Under the pieces are notes generated by a model. It was not told the DNA's origin and made no database searches. It was given only the letters and a program-made list of their open reading frames with translations. The translations under genes were made by a program, and so were the position numbers. Positions 46,529 to 55,344 of a stretch of DNA of 64,000 nucleotides are shown here, one piece after another. The DNA comes from Streptomyces natalensis ATCC 27448. GTDB taxonomy: Bacteria > Actinomycetota > Actinomycetes > Streptomycetales > Streptomycetaceae. The stretch covers positions 19,556-83,555 of the forward strand of contig NZ_JRKI01000012.1 in the NCBI RefSeq assembly GCF_000935125.1, read 5' to 3'. Position 1 is the stretch's first letter. Every line of letters begins with the position of its first letter.

Positions 46529-47444
46529 GCGCATCGAAGCGGTCGCGCAGGGAGGACAGGAACGCCCAGTAGGGCGCGCTGCCGGGCGGCTGCCCGTCAA
46601 GGACGTCCGCGAGCATGATGCGGTGCCGAGGCTCGGCCCGGCTCACCCGGACGCTGTTGGTGACATCCGGTGCCGGGCAGGTCACCAGATGGCTGGTGCG
46701 GATGCCGTCGGCGTCGTTGAGGGCACGGGCCTGGGCGACGCACTTGATCTGCTGCACATTCTCGACCACCAGCACATGTGCGGTGTCGACGCCCGCCAGC
46801 GCCTCGATGACGGGCCGGCGGTAGTGCGAGATGTTGGACCGGTAGTAGTCGTAGAGGTAGGTGAAACGGGTCCCCCGCGGATACGGGAGGTCGTCGGCGA
46901 GGCGGTGCAGGCCGTCGAGGGCGTCCTGGGCAACGCGGTGGTGGTCCGCCGCGGTCTGTGCCCTGATGGTGGCCCATGCGACCGGGTCACCGGTGCGTAC
47001 AAAGGTCGCGTCGACCCGGCCCCGTGCCCAACGGGTTCCGAGGCCGGCCACGTGCTCGGCGACCCGTTGCCAGTCCGCGCACCGCTCCTCGCCGCTGGGC
47101 ACCAGGTGCGTCTCCTCCCCGCTCCCGAGGAAACTGACCATCGGCAGTCCGAGCGCCTCCGCTACATGGAGCCCGATCAGGAGATCGCCCGCGACGGAGG
47201 CGGTGAGCCCGGATATCCGCCCCGACGAGTGGTCGATGCACGGCGAGGCCAGCACACAGGTCGCGGCGCGCCAGTCGGCGGCTCCCAGGAGACCGACCAC
47301 CGGCACCTGTGTGCTGATCTCGTCGTCCGCCGGCCGCAGCCCGAGCCGCCGGAGGTGGGGCTCGCGGTCCGGGTACATGCCGTGCATCGCGTCGGCGACC
47401 CAGGCCAGTGGGCCGTAGGAACCCTGCACAGGGGGGTGGCTCAT
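46521..47444 (-). CDS. Unrecognised 307-aa protein of the nucleoside cluster
   Basis: Starts at ATG 47444 with GGAGG nine nt upstream (MSHPPVQGSYGPLAWVAD). I do not recognise the family with certainty. Features: a beta-strand-Gly-rich region (VPVVGLLGAADW, ATCVLASPCIDHSSGRISG), VAEALGLPMVSFLGSGEE, a middle YLYDYYRSNISHYRRP, and VLVVENVQQIKCVAQARALN leading to RVSRAEPRHRIMLADVLDG. The order vaguely recalls class I aminoacyl-tRNA synthetase cores (HIGH-like entry, then KMSKS-like exit), and the GLPMVSF segment could instead be read as a carboxyltransferase/crotonase feature. Neither is demonstrated. Its place between a decarboxylase and a CelD/FemAB-type transferase suggests an activation step. 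Confidence 0.4.
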   Translation of the reverse strand: MSHPPVQGSYGPLAWVADAMHGMYPDREPHLRRLGLRPADDEISTQVPVVGLLGAADWRAATCVLASPCIDHSSGRISGLTASVAGDLLIGLHVAEALGLPMVSFLGSGEETHLVPSGEERCADWQRVAEHVAGLGTRWARGRVDATFVRTGDPVAWATIRAQTAADHHRVAQDALDGLHRLADDLPYPRGTRFTYLYDYYRSNISHYRRPVIEALAGVDTAHVLVVENVQQIKCVAQARALNDADGIRTSHLVTCPAPDVTNSVRVSRAEPRHRIMLADVLDGQPPGSAPYWAFLSSLRDRFDAHD

Positions 47445-47463
47445 CCGGAAAGACCTCCGCCTC

Positions 47464-48510
47464 TCAGCTCTCGTAGGTCGCGGCGACATGGCGCGCGCCC
47501 CGTCCGCGCTCCGACGCCGCTGTCCTGTGGCAGTCGAACCTGACGCGCTCCTTGAGCAGGTCCCGGGTCGCCGCGCAGACCGGCCAGGCCACATCGACAC
47601 GCGGGATCGCGCGCGAGGCGAGGGCGTCCTTGAGCGGCCCGCTGCCGCCGAGCAGGTCGTACGTCGCGATACCGCTGCCGTGCCACCGGCGGTGCAGGCC
47701 GATGGTGGTCAGGAACGCGCCGGGAGACCGCCTGGCGAAGGTCTCGGCGTAGGAACTCTGCATGCCGTAGACCACGTCGCCGACGCGCATTTCCAAGAAG
47801 TACGCGGCCGGTTCTCCCCCGGCCGTCGCGAGAGTGAGCAGGCACTCGTCCCGCATCAGCAGCGCGCGGTAGAACGCCAGCTCCCCTTCGTCGAGATGGG
47901 TGCCCCATCGCGCTTTCCAGGACCGTCGCTCGACGTTTTCCACCACGTCGATCGCGGCCTCGCCTCGAACCGTGGTCACCTCGAACTCACGGTCCCAGCG
48001 CCGGACCCGGCGCCAGAATGTCCGGCCGAAATGCCGTTGTGCTCCGATCAGCATGTCCTCGCCGTTGTCGTGCCAGTCGATGACCGGATTCGGCAGGCGT
48101 ACCACCACTGCGGTGTCCGGCTGATCGGCCAGGCACTCGACGACCGGGGCGTGGCGTTCCGTCTCGTGCAGATGAAAGGCCCTGGCGCCGATTCTCTCCA
48201 CGGCCCGGAGCAGCTGCGCGCGCAGCAGGTCCGCGTCGCGGAAAGGCTGGTTGGACAGAAAGGGCTCGCGGGGGATGAGCGTGCTGATGACGCCGTTTCG
48301 GCGATGCCGAAGAACACCGATGGACATACCGCCGTCCCCTTCGATGACCAACAGCGCCACCTCATGCCGTCCGACGGCTTCGATGCGCGCGGCGAGGGCG
48401 GCCGGCTGCCAGTACGGCAGGTGCGCGCCGCCCGACCACAGGTCGTTCACCTCGGACGAGCTCAGCAGTCCGAGGATCTCCTCCCCGGTCACGAGCAGGC
48501 TCACTTTCAT
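47464..48510 (-). CDS. CelD/FemAB-type GNAT N-acyltransferase
   Basis: 348 aa. Two tandem GNAT-like halves of the CelD/BcsL (Acetyltransf_6) type: an N-terminal half (LWSGGAHLPYWQPAALAARI) and a C-terminal half with FWRRVRRWDREFEVTTVRGE, ARWGTHLDEGELAFYRALLM, EPAAYFLEMRVGDVVYGMQS and GIATYDLLGGSGPLKDALAS. Members transfer acyl or aminoacyl groups from CoA or, for FemX relatives, from aminoacyl-tRNA. Likely forms an amide bond on the nucleoside core. ATG 48510, with GGGAG upstream. Confidence 0.8.
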   Translation of the reverse strand: MKVSLLVTGEEILGLLSSSEVNDLWSGGAHLPYWQPAALAARIEAVGRHEVALLVIEGDGGMSIGVLRHRRNGVISTLIPREPFLSNQPFRDADLLRAQLLRAVERIGARAFHLHETERHAPVVECLADQPDTAVVVRLPNPVIDWHDNGEDMLIGAQRHFGRTFWRRVRRWDREFEVTTVRGEAAIDVVENVERRSWKARWGTHLDEGELAFYRALLMRDECLLTLATAGGEPAAYFLEMRVGDVVYGMQSSYAETFARRSPGAFLTTIGLHRRWHGSGIATYDLLGGSGPLKDALASRAIPRVDVAWPVCAATRDLLKERVRFDCHRTAASERGRGARHVAATYES

Positions 48511-48530
48511 CGCACGCTCCCGCGGTCGCG

Positions 48531-49052
48531 TCAGGACAGCCAGCCGCTCAGGCCGATGATTTCCTGAGCGATCTCGTCAAGTTCGCGGTCCGCGTCGATC
48601 AGATGATCCCCGATCCCGTTGCGGGCCATGATGTCGGTGAGTTCTTTCGCCCTGGCGAGGTTGCGGTCGAGTCCCCGGCCGCGCTCCCTTTGGCGCATAC
48701 GGCCTTCCAGCGTGGCCTCGTCCACGTGCAGCCGGTAGACCGTGATGTCGGCGCCCGGCACCGCTTGTTCGATGAGCCGGATGTCCTCATGGCTTTCCAC
48801 GATTCCGCTCAGGACCAGCCGGTCGGCGCCGGCTTCGCGGAAGTTGGCCCACACCGCTGCGAGGTTCTTGGCGCCGAGTGTCCGGTTGAAGCGGTCACGG
48901 GAGTCGGGAACGTAACACCAGCGGATGTTGTCCATGTCGATCAGGGCGTGGGCGACCTTGCGTTCCCTCAGGATTTCGCGGATCTCCCAGCCGGTGACGG
49001 TCTTGCCGGTGCCGGAAGGCCCCGTGATCACGATGACGGGCACATGTGCCAT
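48531..49052 (-). CDS. P-loop (AAA_33/CPT-type) kinase-like protein
   Basis: 173 aa. Walker A is VIVITGPSGTGKTVTGWEI; an adenylate-kinase-like lid is seen in RMRQRERGRGLDRNLARAKE; the fold is compact, as in small-molecule kinases (chloramphenicol phosphotransferase and adenylyl-sulfate kinase groups). ATG 49052 is 19 bp after the phosphatase stop; GTG 49043 is an alternative. Acting beside a phosphatase gene, it may phosphorylate a precursor or the drug itself for self-protection (inference). Confidence 0.8.
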   Translation of the reverse strand: MAHVPVIVITGPSGTGKTVTGWEIREILRERKVAHALIDMDNIRWCYVPDSRDRFNRTLGAKNLAAVWANFREAGADRLVLSGIVESHEDIRLIEQAVPGADITVYRLHVDEATLEGRMRQRERGRGLDRNLARAKELTDIMARNGIGDHLIDADRELDEIAQEIIGLSGWLS

Positions 49053-49071
49053 AGCGCTGCAATTCCAATCG

Positions 49072-49743
49072 TCAATGCCATGAGAAGGGTGCCGTGGCCT
49101 GGTCCGGTGGCTCGGGAGCACCTCTCGGTTCCGGCAGCTGTGCGGTGTTCAGGGCGATTGCCTTCGTCAGTGTCAGGTTTTCGTCCACTTCCAGCAGGTG
49201 GAAGCGCCCTTGGTCGTGTCGGAAGACCCGGTTGCGCTCCAAGGGCACGCCGAGCAGATGGCACAGCAACCAGCTCGACGGGCCGCCGTGCGAGACGACG
49301 AGCACCCGCTCGGCGCCGAGCGCCGCGGCCTCCCGCACCACCGACCTCATCGCCGCGACGAAGCGCCGGCTCGCCGCGCGTACCGAGTCCTCCCCGGGAG
49401 GATCGACCAGGTCGGTCGAGACGCGTGCCAGCGCGGTCTGCGCCGGCCCGATCCGCGCCGCGATCTGCGGCAGTGTGAGGCCCGCCAGGGAGGGGAACGA
49501 GCGCTCCCCCAGGTCTTTGTGGAGACGGGCGTCGAGGCCGAGTCCGGTGCCCGCGAGGGTCCAGGTCTCCACCGCGCGGCGCAGCGGGGAACACCAGACG
49601 GCGTCGGGCGCGAAACGGCGCAGGACGGGGCGCAGGGCAGCGGCGTGCGTCCGCCCGCGCTCGGTCAGAATCCGGCGGTCGTCGGGCAGGTAGACCTCCG
49701 AGGAGCTGATCGCCGCGGTGTGCCGGAGGAAGGCCAGGATCAT
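49072..49743 (-). CDS. Histidine-phosphatase (phosphoglycerate-mutase fold)
   Basis: 223 aa. The catalytic N-terminus is LRHTAAISSSEVYLPDDRRI (R7-H8; usual RHG is RHT), the second Arg is in CSPLRRAVETW, and the second His in VVSHGGPSSWLL. The enzyme hydrolyses phosphomonoesters. ATG 49743 overlaps the glycosyltransferase stop by 4 bp (ATGA). Probably removes a 5'-phosphate from a CMP-type intermediate or reverses the neighbouring kinase. Confidence 0.88.
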   Translation of the reverse strand: MILAFLRHTAAISSSEVYLPDDRRILTERGRTHAAALRPVLRRFAPDAVWCSPLRRAVETWTLAGTGLGLDARLHKDLGERSFPSLAGLTLPQIAARIGPAQTALARVSTDLVDPPGEDSVRAASRRFVAAMRSVVREAAALGAERVLVVSHGGPSSWLLCHLLGVPLERNRVFRHDQGRFHLLEVDENLTLTKAIALNTAQLPEPRGAPEPPDQATAPFSWH

Positions 49744-50984
49744 CCGGCCCCCTGGCTCACCGGCGCCGGAGCCGAGTGCTCCGCGAGCACTTCGGTGAGG
49801 CGCTGCACCACCTGGTGTGCTCCGCGGCCGCCCGTCCGGCCGAGCAGGCCGCCCCAGTCCCGTACCCCACGGGAGTGCTCGATGGCGGTGGTGATGTCCC
49901 GGTGCAGTCGTTGCCGCACCCAGGAGTGTGTCTGTCGTGCGGCGCGCTCGATCGCCCCGTAGACGACTGTCAGGGCCGCGTGTTCACCCTGTGCGCGTAC
50001 GGCGTCGACCTGCCGCGGGTCGAGGACCTCCGACGGCCACGGCACCCGGCAGGCCGCGTCGACCGCCGCGGCGAAGCGGTTCCCGTTGAGGATCTGGCTG
50101 ACGTTCTGCGGCGGGAGGCAGACGGTGGGCAGGCGCCGCTGGCCGGCCTCCAGCAACGTGGTCAGGCCCGGCGAGGTCACCAGCAGCTGAGCCCGGTCGA
50201 GCAGGTCCAGGAACTCCTCGTGGGAGCGCGGACCGGCGTTCACCGCGACACCCGGGGTGGTGTCCTGCTCCGGAAGCATGGCGGTGTCGACGTTCCCGCA
50301 GATCTCCACGGTGTGGAATCCGGCGTCGGACAGCGCCCGGACGGCCGGTTCCGCCACCAGCCGGGGGTAGGCGTGGGCGCTGCCCTCACCGAAGGGCGAA
50401 TGCAGCCCGCCGAAGTTGAGCACGGCCAGGCCGGGCGTGCCTGCCCGGCGGGTGGGCGGCGGGGCGCTGAGGATCGCCTCGGTCCACGTCAGCCGCTCTA
50501 TTCTGCGCAGCGGTTCCCAACAGGTCCGGGGAAGGGACTCGCACAGCTGGGCGCAGTAGCGGGTCGCGTCGTGGGGGATCGTGTCGTTGCCGGTCCACAG
50601 GTAGGGCAGGCTGTCCACGAATACCGTGGGGCAGCCCGCTGCGAGCAGGGCCGCGGCGAACTCCGAGTCCAGTACGACCAGGGCGGCGGTCACCCCGTGC
50701 CGTCGCAGCAGGTTCCGCAGTTCGCCGGTGGTGCTCGGCCACTGGTCGTACCACGTGTCCACCGGCAGCTGTGCGAGCAGGGACCGGCCGAGCACCGTGC
50801 CGACGCCGATGAGCCTCGGTGGGTGTGCGGTGCGGGCCGTGAGTTCGGTCAGGACGGCGTGCAGCTTTCCGGCGCTCCCCCAGCCGAAGTCGTGCCCGCG
50901 GAAGACGACCGTGGACCGGGCGGCGCCGGCCGGTGCCGGGACGTCATGCCACGTCGGCGGCACCGGCCTGTCTTTGCCGGCCAT
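49740..50984 (-). CDS. Glycosyltransferase resembling cytosylglucuronate synthases
   Basis: 414 aa. GT-B layout: N-terminal FRGHDFGWGSAGKLHAVLTE, the FVDSLPYLW acceptor-side segment, and C-terminal NFGGLHSPFG, GPRSHEEFLDLLDRAQLLVT, SPGLTTLLEAGQRRLPTVCL and PPQNVSQILNGNRF. These features resemble the cytosylglucuronic/hydroxymethylcytosylglucuronic acid synthases of blasticidin and mildiomycin pathways, which join UDP-glucuronate to cytosine or its derivative. Start ATG 50984 is 2 bp after the upstream methyltransferase stop. Confidence 0.72.
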   Translation of the reverse strand: MAGKDRPVPPTWHDVPAPAGAARSTVVFRGHDFGWGSAGKLHAVLTELTARTAHPPRLIGVGTVLGRSLLAQLPVDTWYDQWPSTTGELRNLLRRHGVTAALVVLDSEFAAALLAAGCPTVFVDSLPYLWTGNDTIPHDATRYCAQLCESLPRTCWEPLRRIERLTWTEAILSAPPPTRRAGTPGLAVLNFGGLHSPFGEGSAHAYPRLVAEPAVRALSDAGFHTVEICGNVDTAMLPEQDTTPGVAVNAGPRSHEEFLDLLDRAQLLVTSPGLTTLLEAGQRRLPTVCLPPQNVSQILNGNRFAAAVDAACRVPWPSEVLDPRQVDAVRAQGEHAALTVVYGAIERAARQTHSWVRQRLHRDITTAIEHSRGVRDWGGLLGRTGGRGAHQVVQRLTEVLAEHSAPAPVSQGAG

Positions 50985-50986
50985 GG

Positions 50987-52021
50987 TCAGGCACCTTCCG
51001 TGCCGGGTGCGGACGGCGCCGGCGTACGGCCGACGCACAGCGTCATGTCCCCCAGGTCCAGCAGACGGGCGGGGGTCCGCAGATGGCGCAGGAGCGGATA
51101 GGTGGCCCTGGCCCAGCCGGGCGCGTCCGGGCACTCCGCGAGCGTCTCCGCCAGTTCGCGGGCCCGGTAGGCGGCGTCGCGTTCCTGGTGGCTGAAGGTG
51201 ACGGCGTCGAAGCCGGCGCGACGGAGCATGGCGCGCAGCGAGCGTCGGCCGAAGTAGGTGAGGTGGCTGGGGGGTGCGAGGAACTCCCAGGTGTGCAGCA
51301 CGGGGGCGAATATTGTCCGGCTCACGGCGTGGACGAGGCCGTCGGCCCTCGGTGTCGAGATGAGCAGCACGCCGCCGGGGCGAAGGACCCGTGCTGCCGC
51401 CCGGACGACGTGGAAGGGGTTCACCATGTGTTCGAGGGAGCTGAGGATGGTCACCGCGTCGAATCGGCGGTCGAAGTCGATGTCGGGCAGGTCCCCTTGG
51501 TAGACCGTCAGCCCGTAGTGGTCGGTGGCGTAGGTCAGGGCGAGCCCGTCGATGTCCGCCCCGGCCGCGTCGTATCCGCGGTCGCGCAGGAGTGCCGCGA
51601 AGTGCCCGTGGTCGCATCCGACGTCGAGGACGGATTGGCCGGGCGGGACGTTGGCCAGTACCGCTGCCACCGACGGCGCGTACTTGCGCCGGATCACCTC
51701 GGGCGGGTACGGCTTCCATATGCGTTTGTTGTAGTAGGCCCACATGTCCTGTGCGGTCGGCATCGGATCGACCCAGAGGAAACCGCAGGCCAGGCACTCG
51801 GCGATGCGGAAGCCGCGCCGCCAGGTGGCCGGTCGGGTGCTTGGGGACCCACAGGCCTCGCATGGGCGCACGTCCGAGTGCGCGGGATGGGAGGCGCGGA
51901 CGAGCGCAGCCGCCTGCTCACGCGTCAGCGGGGCTTCTCCGTCCCGCAGGCCGAGGTGCAGGGCGTCCGTGGCGGCCTCGTCGTCACCGGGGGTGCCGGC
52001 CGTGGGGTCGTCGACAGTCAC
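50987..52021 (-). CDS. SAM-dependent class I methyltransferase with zinc-ribbon entry
   Basis: 344 aa. An N-terminal cysteine motif (RPCEACGSPST ... AECLACGF) precedes a class I methyltransferase fold: VLDVGCDHGHFAALLRDRGY, ADIDGLALTYATDHYGL, DAVTILSSLEHMVNP and LRPGGVLLISTP. Methyltransferase-like proteins with such CxxC entries often act on sugars (C-methyl or N-methyl). GTG 52021 overlaps the DegT gene end by 4 bp. It is between the glycosyltransferase and aminotransferase, consistent with sugar tailoring. Confidence 0.86.
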   Translation of the reverse strand: MTVDDPTAGTPGDDEAATDALHLGLRDGEAPLTREQAAALVRASHPAHSDVRPCEACGSPSTRPATWRRGFRIAECLACGFLWVDPMPTAQDMWAYYNKRIWKPYPPEVIRRKYAPSVAAVLANVPPGQSVLDVGCDHGHFAALLRDRGYDAAGADIDGLALTYATDHYGLTVYQGDLPDIDFDRRFDAVTILSSLEHMVNPFHVVRAAARVLRPGGVLLISTPRADGLVHAVSRTIFAPVLHTWEFLAPPSHLTYFGRRSLRAMLRRAGFDAVTFSHQERDAAYRARELAETLAECPDAPGWARATYPLLRHLRTPARLLDLGDMTLCVGRTPAPSAPGTEGA

Positions 52022-53250
52022 ATGGCCTCCTGGTCGAAGGTGATGACCACCTTCCGGATGGCCTTGATCGTGTCGTCGATGTCCTCTTCGTCCAGCCCCG
52101 GTCCCATCTCGATGCAGATCTGCCGGGACAGCACGTCCCGTGCGAGGGGCGCGGTGTGTGCGCCGTAGTCGGGACGGTGTTCCGAAGGCAGCGCCCGGTA
52201 GAGGGAGGGGCGCTGCTCGCGGATCCAGTCGATGTCGAGCAGGTGCGGGTGGGAGGGGTCGCAGCCCACGTTCTCGGCGCGGACGGCGTCCACGACGGCG
52301 TTTCGGTGCGGGGCGAGCCGGGCCGGCAGCAGGGCGTTCTGTTTGAAGTACGCATGGGTGCTGCCGGGAGCCACCTCGGGGAACTCCAGTCCGAGGTCGG
52401 CGAGGCCCGCGCGCAGCCGCTCGGCGAGCGCGGCCCTGGTCCGCAGCTCGGTGTCCAGCCTGGACAGCTGCCAGCGTCCGAGCACCGCCTGGATCTCCGT
52501 CATGTTGTAGCTGAAGCCCATCTCCCGGTAGTCGAACCAGCCGGTGCCCTTGCCTTTGTGCGCCAGTGCCCGCGCGGTGTCGGCGAACTGCTCGTCGTCG
52601 GTGATCACGATGCCGCCCTCGCCGACGGCAATGTGCTTGCGGCAGCAGAGACTGAAGGCCGCGGCGAGACCGAATGTGCCGGTTTTCGTGCCGTCCCAGA
52701 GGGCGCCGTGCGCTTGGCCGCAGTCCTCGATGAGGGTGAGCCCGTGCTGCCGTGCCAGCGTGGCCAGTTCGGTCATCGGGCAGGGCTGTCCGTACATGTG
52801 CACCGGCACGATCGCGCTCGTGCGGTCGCTGATCTTACGGGCGCAGTCGGCGGGATCCATCGCCCAGCGGGCCGGGTCGATGTCGACGATCACGGGGACC
52901 AGGCCGGCCTGGATCAGCGCGGACAGCGCCGATACATAGGCGTTGGCGGGTACCAGCACTTCGCTGTGCTCGGGCAGCCGGGCGGCAAGGTAGGCGATGT
53001 GCAGGCTCGCGGTCCCCGAACTGACCGCGACGGCATGGCGCCTGCCGAACCACGCGGCGTAGGCCGCCTCGAATTCGGCGACCTTCGTGCCGCCGTAGAA
53101 CCTGGCGAGCTGGCCGCTGTCCAGGACGCGGAGGGCCTCTTCCTTGGCGGCCTCCACGATGACCGGATCCGCCGCCTTCTTCCTCGCGCGGACCGGGGGG
53201 CCACCGTTGATGGCGAGCATGCCGGAGTCCGGCCTGGTGTTGGTGGTCAC
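52018..53250 (-). CDS. DegT/DnrJ/EryC1-type sugar aminotransferase
   Basis: 410 aa. Fold-type I PLP motifs: FYGGTKVAEFEAAYAAWFGR, AVSSGTASLHIAYLAAR, IVDIDPARWAMDPAD, IEDCGQAHGA and the lysine in LCCRKHIAVGEGGI (K205). These enzymes add an amino group to a keto-sugar. GTG 53250 overlaps the radical SAM stop as GTGA. In mildiomycin/blasticidin-type pathways an equivalent aminotransferase acts on the sugar after radical SAM processing of the uronate. Confidence 0.92.
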   Translation of the reverse strand: MTTNTRPDSGMLAINGGPPVRARKKAADPVIVEAAKEEALRVLDSGQLARFYGGTKVAEFEAAYAAWFGRRHAVAVSSGTASLHIAYLAARLPEHSEVLVPANAYVSALSALIQAGLVPVIVDIDPARWAMDPADCARKISDRTSAIVPVHMYGQPCPMTELATLARQHGLTLIEDCGQAHGALWDGTKTGTFGLAAAFSLCCRKHIAVGEGGIVITDDEQFADTARALAHKGKGTGWFDYREMGFSYNMTEIQAVLGRWQLSRLDTELRTRAALAERLRAGLADLGLEFPEVAPGSTHAYFKQNALLPARLAPHRNAVVDAVRAENVGCDPSHPHLLDIDWIREQRPSLYRALPSEHRPDYGAHTAPLARDVLSRQICIEMGPGLDEEDIDDTIKAIRKVVITFDQEAM

Positions 53251-54221
53251 AGTGATTCCTCGGGTGCGACAGGAGCGGCCAATTCCCTCAGGACATGGTT
53301 CATCGCTTTGGAACTCGGGTCGCACCGGGCGCACGACCTGTTCGTGCCGGTGGCGCAGCGGGCCCGCAGGCTGTGGGCGTCCAGGCTGTTCCACGCGTCC
53401 CGCGCACGCCACTGGAGGACGTTTCCGACCGGCGGATCGGCGTAGACGAGCATGTTGCACCCGAAGATGTCGCCGGTCTCACCGCGCACATACGAGGTGA
53501 AGGCCGGCACCGTGCAGGGCGCGGGCCCGGCGTCGAGAAAGGGGTCATCGGCCGCGACCATCCGGGTCCCCGCCGAAGCCATCCGATCCCTCAGCCTCGG
53601 GATGAGTTCCCGCATGCGCGCCCGCTGAACGGCGCTGGGCCGGAGCGCGTCGTCGCCCCGGACCGGGATGAGGTGCCACCACGACGGGGGGTTGGGCTGC
53701 GCGCGGAGCGTTTCGCCCAGCGATGCGAGGTCGTCCGCCCCCAGCGCCTGAAGCACCGTATTGACGCCGTAGTCCAGCTTCGCTTCGCGGAGGTGCCCGA
53801 TGGCCTCCATGCAACGGTCGAACAGCCCCGGGGTGTCTCGTATCCGGTCGTGCTTCTCGCGCAGCGCGTCGACGCTCAGCACCATCTCCTGGCATCCGCC
53901 ATCGATCAGGGCGCGGATTTTGCCGGGGCCGAGAATGCGCCCGTTGGAGATGACGGAGACGCGAACGCCGTCCGCAGCGGCCTGACTCACGAGTTCCGGC
54001 AGCTCGGCGAAGAGCAGTGGTTCACCGCCGGTGAAGCGCACCGCCCGTGGTTGCAGGGACAGCACCGCCGACAGCACATTCCGGTAGTGGGTGAGTGACA
54101 GGCCGGTCCTCGGGGCGAGCCAGCACTCACACATATTGCAGCGGGCATTGCAGTTGTCGAACAGCCCGAAGTAGACCAGTTCCATGGAGGTTGGTGCGGC
54201 TAACGGAAGTGGTGCATCCAT
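53247..54221 (-). CDS. Radical SAM/SPASM-like enzyme (BlsE/MilG-like, inferred)
   Basis: 324 aa. The cluster motif is CNARCNMC (C24, C28, C31), then GGEPLLFAELPELV and ISNGRILGPGKI. C-terminal cysteines (PCTVPAF, FGCNML, CATGTNRSCARC) suggest an auxiliary iron-sulphur site. In blasticidin and mildiomycin clusters a radical SAM protein decarboxylates the cytosylglucuronate; position beside DegT and glycosyltransferase genes supports that role here. ATG 54221 has AGGGGG upstream. First gene of the minus-strand operon. Confidence 0.87.
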   Translation of the reverse strand: MDAPLPLAAPTSMELVYFGLFDNCNARCNMCECWLAPRTGLSLTHYRNVLSAVLSLQPRAVRFTGGEPLLFAELPELVSQAAADGVRVSVISNGRILGPGKIRALIDGGCQEMVLSVDALREKHDRIRDTPGLFDRCMEAIGHLREAKLDYGVNTVLQALGADDLASLGETLRAQPNPPSWWHLIPVRGDDALRPSAVQRARMRELIPRLRDRMASAGTRMVAADDPFLDAGPAPCTVPAFTSYVRGETGDIFGCNMLVYADPPVGNVLQWRARDAWNSLDAHSLRARCATGTNRSCARCDPSSKAMNHVLRELAAPVAPEESL

Positions 54222-54749
54222 GTCTCGGCCCCCTGGCACGAAGATCCTCTCAGCAGCAGAAGGAATTCGTCGCCGAAGTCGTCGGTCACTGCTGCTGACC
54301 AGACACCGGGCCGACGTTAACATCGATTTCCAATCGCCCACAACCGTCCTTACTGGCCAGGCTCGTCCGGGTCATGACCTTGACACGCACTTCGGATCAT
54401 TCGAAGCTGGCAGTCGACCCGCCATCTTCCGTAATGACGAGTAAAAATCGGGGGACGCCCATGCGGAATCCGCCATTCGCCCTTCCTCACCGGGCAGAAC
54501 ACCGGGTATCCCGAGGCGGGACGTCGCCCCGGAAGGCGCCACGACGCTCGCCCCTCACACGTTGTGACGTCCCGGCAAATGAGGGCGCAAAATTTCCGTC
54601 ATAGGAACGAAAAATTCCTGTCGCGGGTGTCGGATTCACCGAAGAACTCACGCCCTGCGTGCTGCACGGGGTCGTCAACGCACCCGCGGCAACGGAGAAT
54701 CGGCGCCCACCACACAACCGAAAGCTTCCACAACGGAGGGAACCTCCCG
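54222..54749. promoter_or_regulatory. Divergent promoter region of the two nucleoside operons
   Basis: 528 bp, distinctly lower in GC than the surrounding genes, separating the minus operon (radical SAM first) from the plus operon (N-glycosidase first). It presumably holds both promoters and operators. No clear inverted repeat was identified by eye, and no regulator gene lies inside the cluster. Confidence 0.6.
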
Positions 54750-55307
54750 GTGAGCCACCCCGAATCGCTTCCCTTGCCCGCCGACGAGCCATTACAGCCC
54801 GGCGGGAGCAAGCCTCTGGTCTTCGTCGGCGGCCCCTTCAAAGGGCTGCTCGACCCGGCGACGGGGCTTCTTCCGGAGCGCCACCGCAGCAACTACCGTG
54901 CCCTTATTGATCACTTCGCGGGGCTGGGGTTCGAGGTCGACAACGCCCATCGCCGGGAAGCCTGGGGGGCCGAGGTCATGACCCCGGACGTGTGCACCCG
55001 GCTGGACTATCTCGCACTGCGCAAGGCCGTACTCTTCGTGGCGTATCCCGGTGATCCGCCCTCCCCGGGCACGATGGTGGAGATCGGCTGGATGTCGGCC
55101 ATGGCCAAGCCCATGATTCTCCTCATCGAACGAGGTCAGGAAGTGCCGCCGCTCGTCGCGGGAGTGCACACCATTGCGCCGGTCAGGTACCTCGCCGTCG
55201 AGGCCGGCAGCTTCGACCCGGACGAACTCAACCGGTGCACCACCGAGTTGCTCGGTCCGGTCGTCCCCGTCGGCGGCCGGGTCGAGCTCGCGATGCCACG
55301 CACCTGA
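54750..55307 (+). CDS. Hydroxymethyl-CMP/CMP N-glycosidase (MilB/BlsM-like)
   Basis: 185 aa. Nucleoside 2-deoxyribosyltransferase fold: VFVGGPFKGLLDPATGLLPE, VDNAHRREAWGAEVMTPDVC, TRLDYLALRKAVLFVAYPGD and SPGTMVEIGWMSAMAKPM, with the catalytic Glu111 in MVEIGW. The GGPFK, NAHRREAWG and PASPGT-like motifs are those of BlsM and MilB, which cleave CMP or hydroxymethyl-CMP to the free base. GTG 54750 has GGAGGG 9 nt upstream. First gene of the plus-strand operon. Confidence 0.85.
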   Translation: MSHPESLPLPADEPLQPGGSKPLVFVGGPFKGLLDPATGLLPERHRSNYRALIDHFAGLGFEVDNAHRREAWGAEVMTPDVCTRLDYLALRKAVLFVAYPGDPPSPGTMVEIGWMSAMAKPMILLIERGQEVPPLVAGVHTIAPVRYLAVEAGSFDPDELNRCTTELLGPVVPVGGRVELAMPRT

Positions 55308-55344
55308 GACCGGCAAACGAACTGACGGATTCGGGGGTGTGGTT

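Noticed and set aside
46521..47444. Cyclodipeptide synthase assignment for the unknown protein
   Set aside because: No catalytic Ser/Tyr motif of that family was seen; aaRS-like resemblance is only weak.
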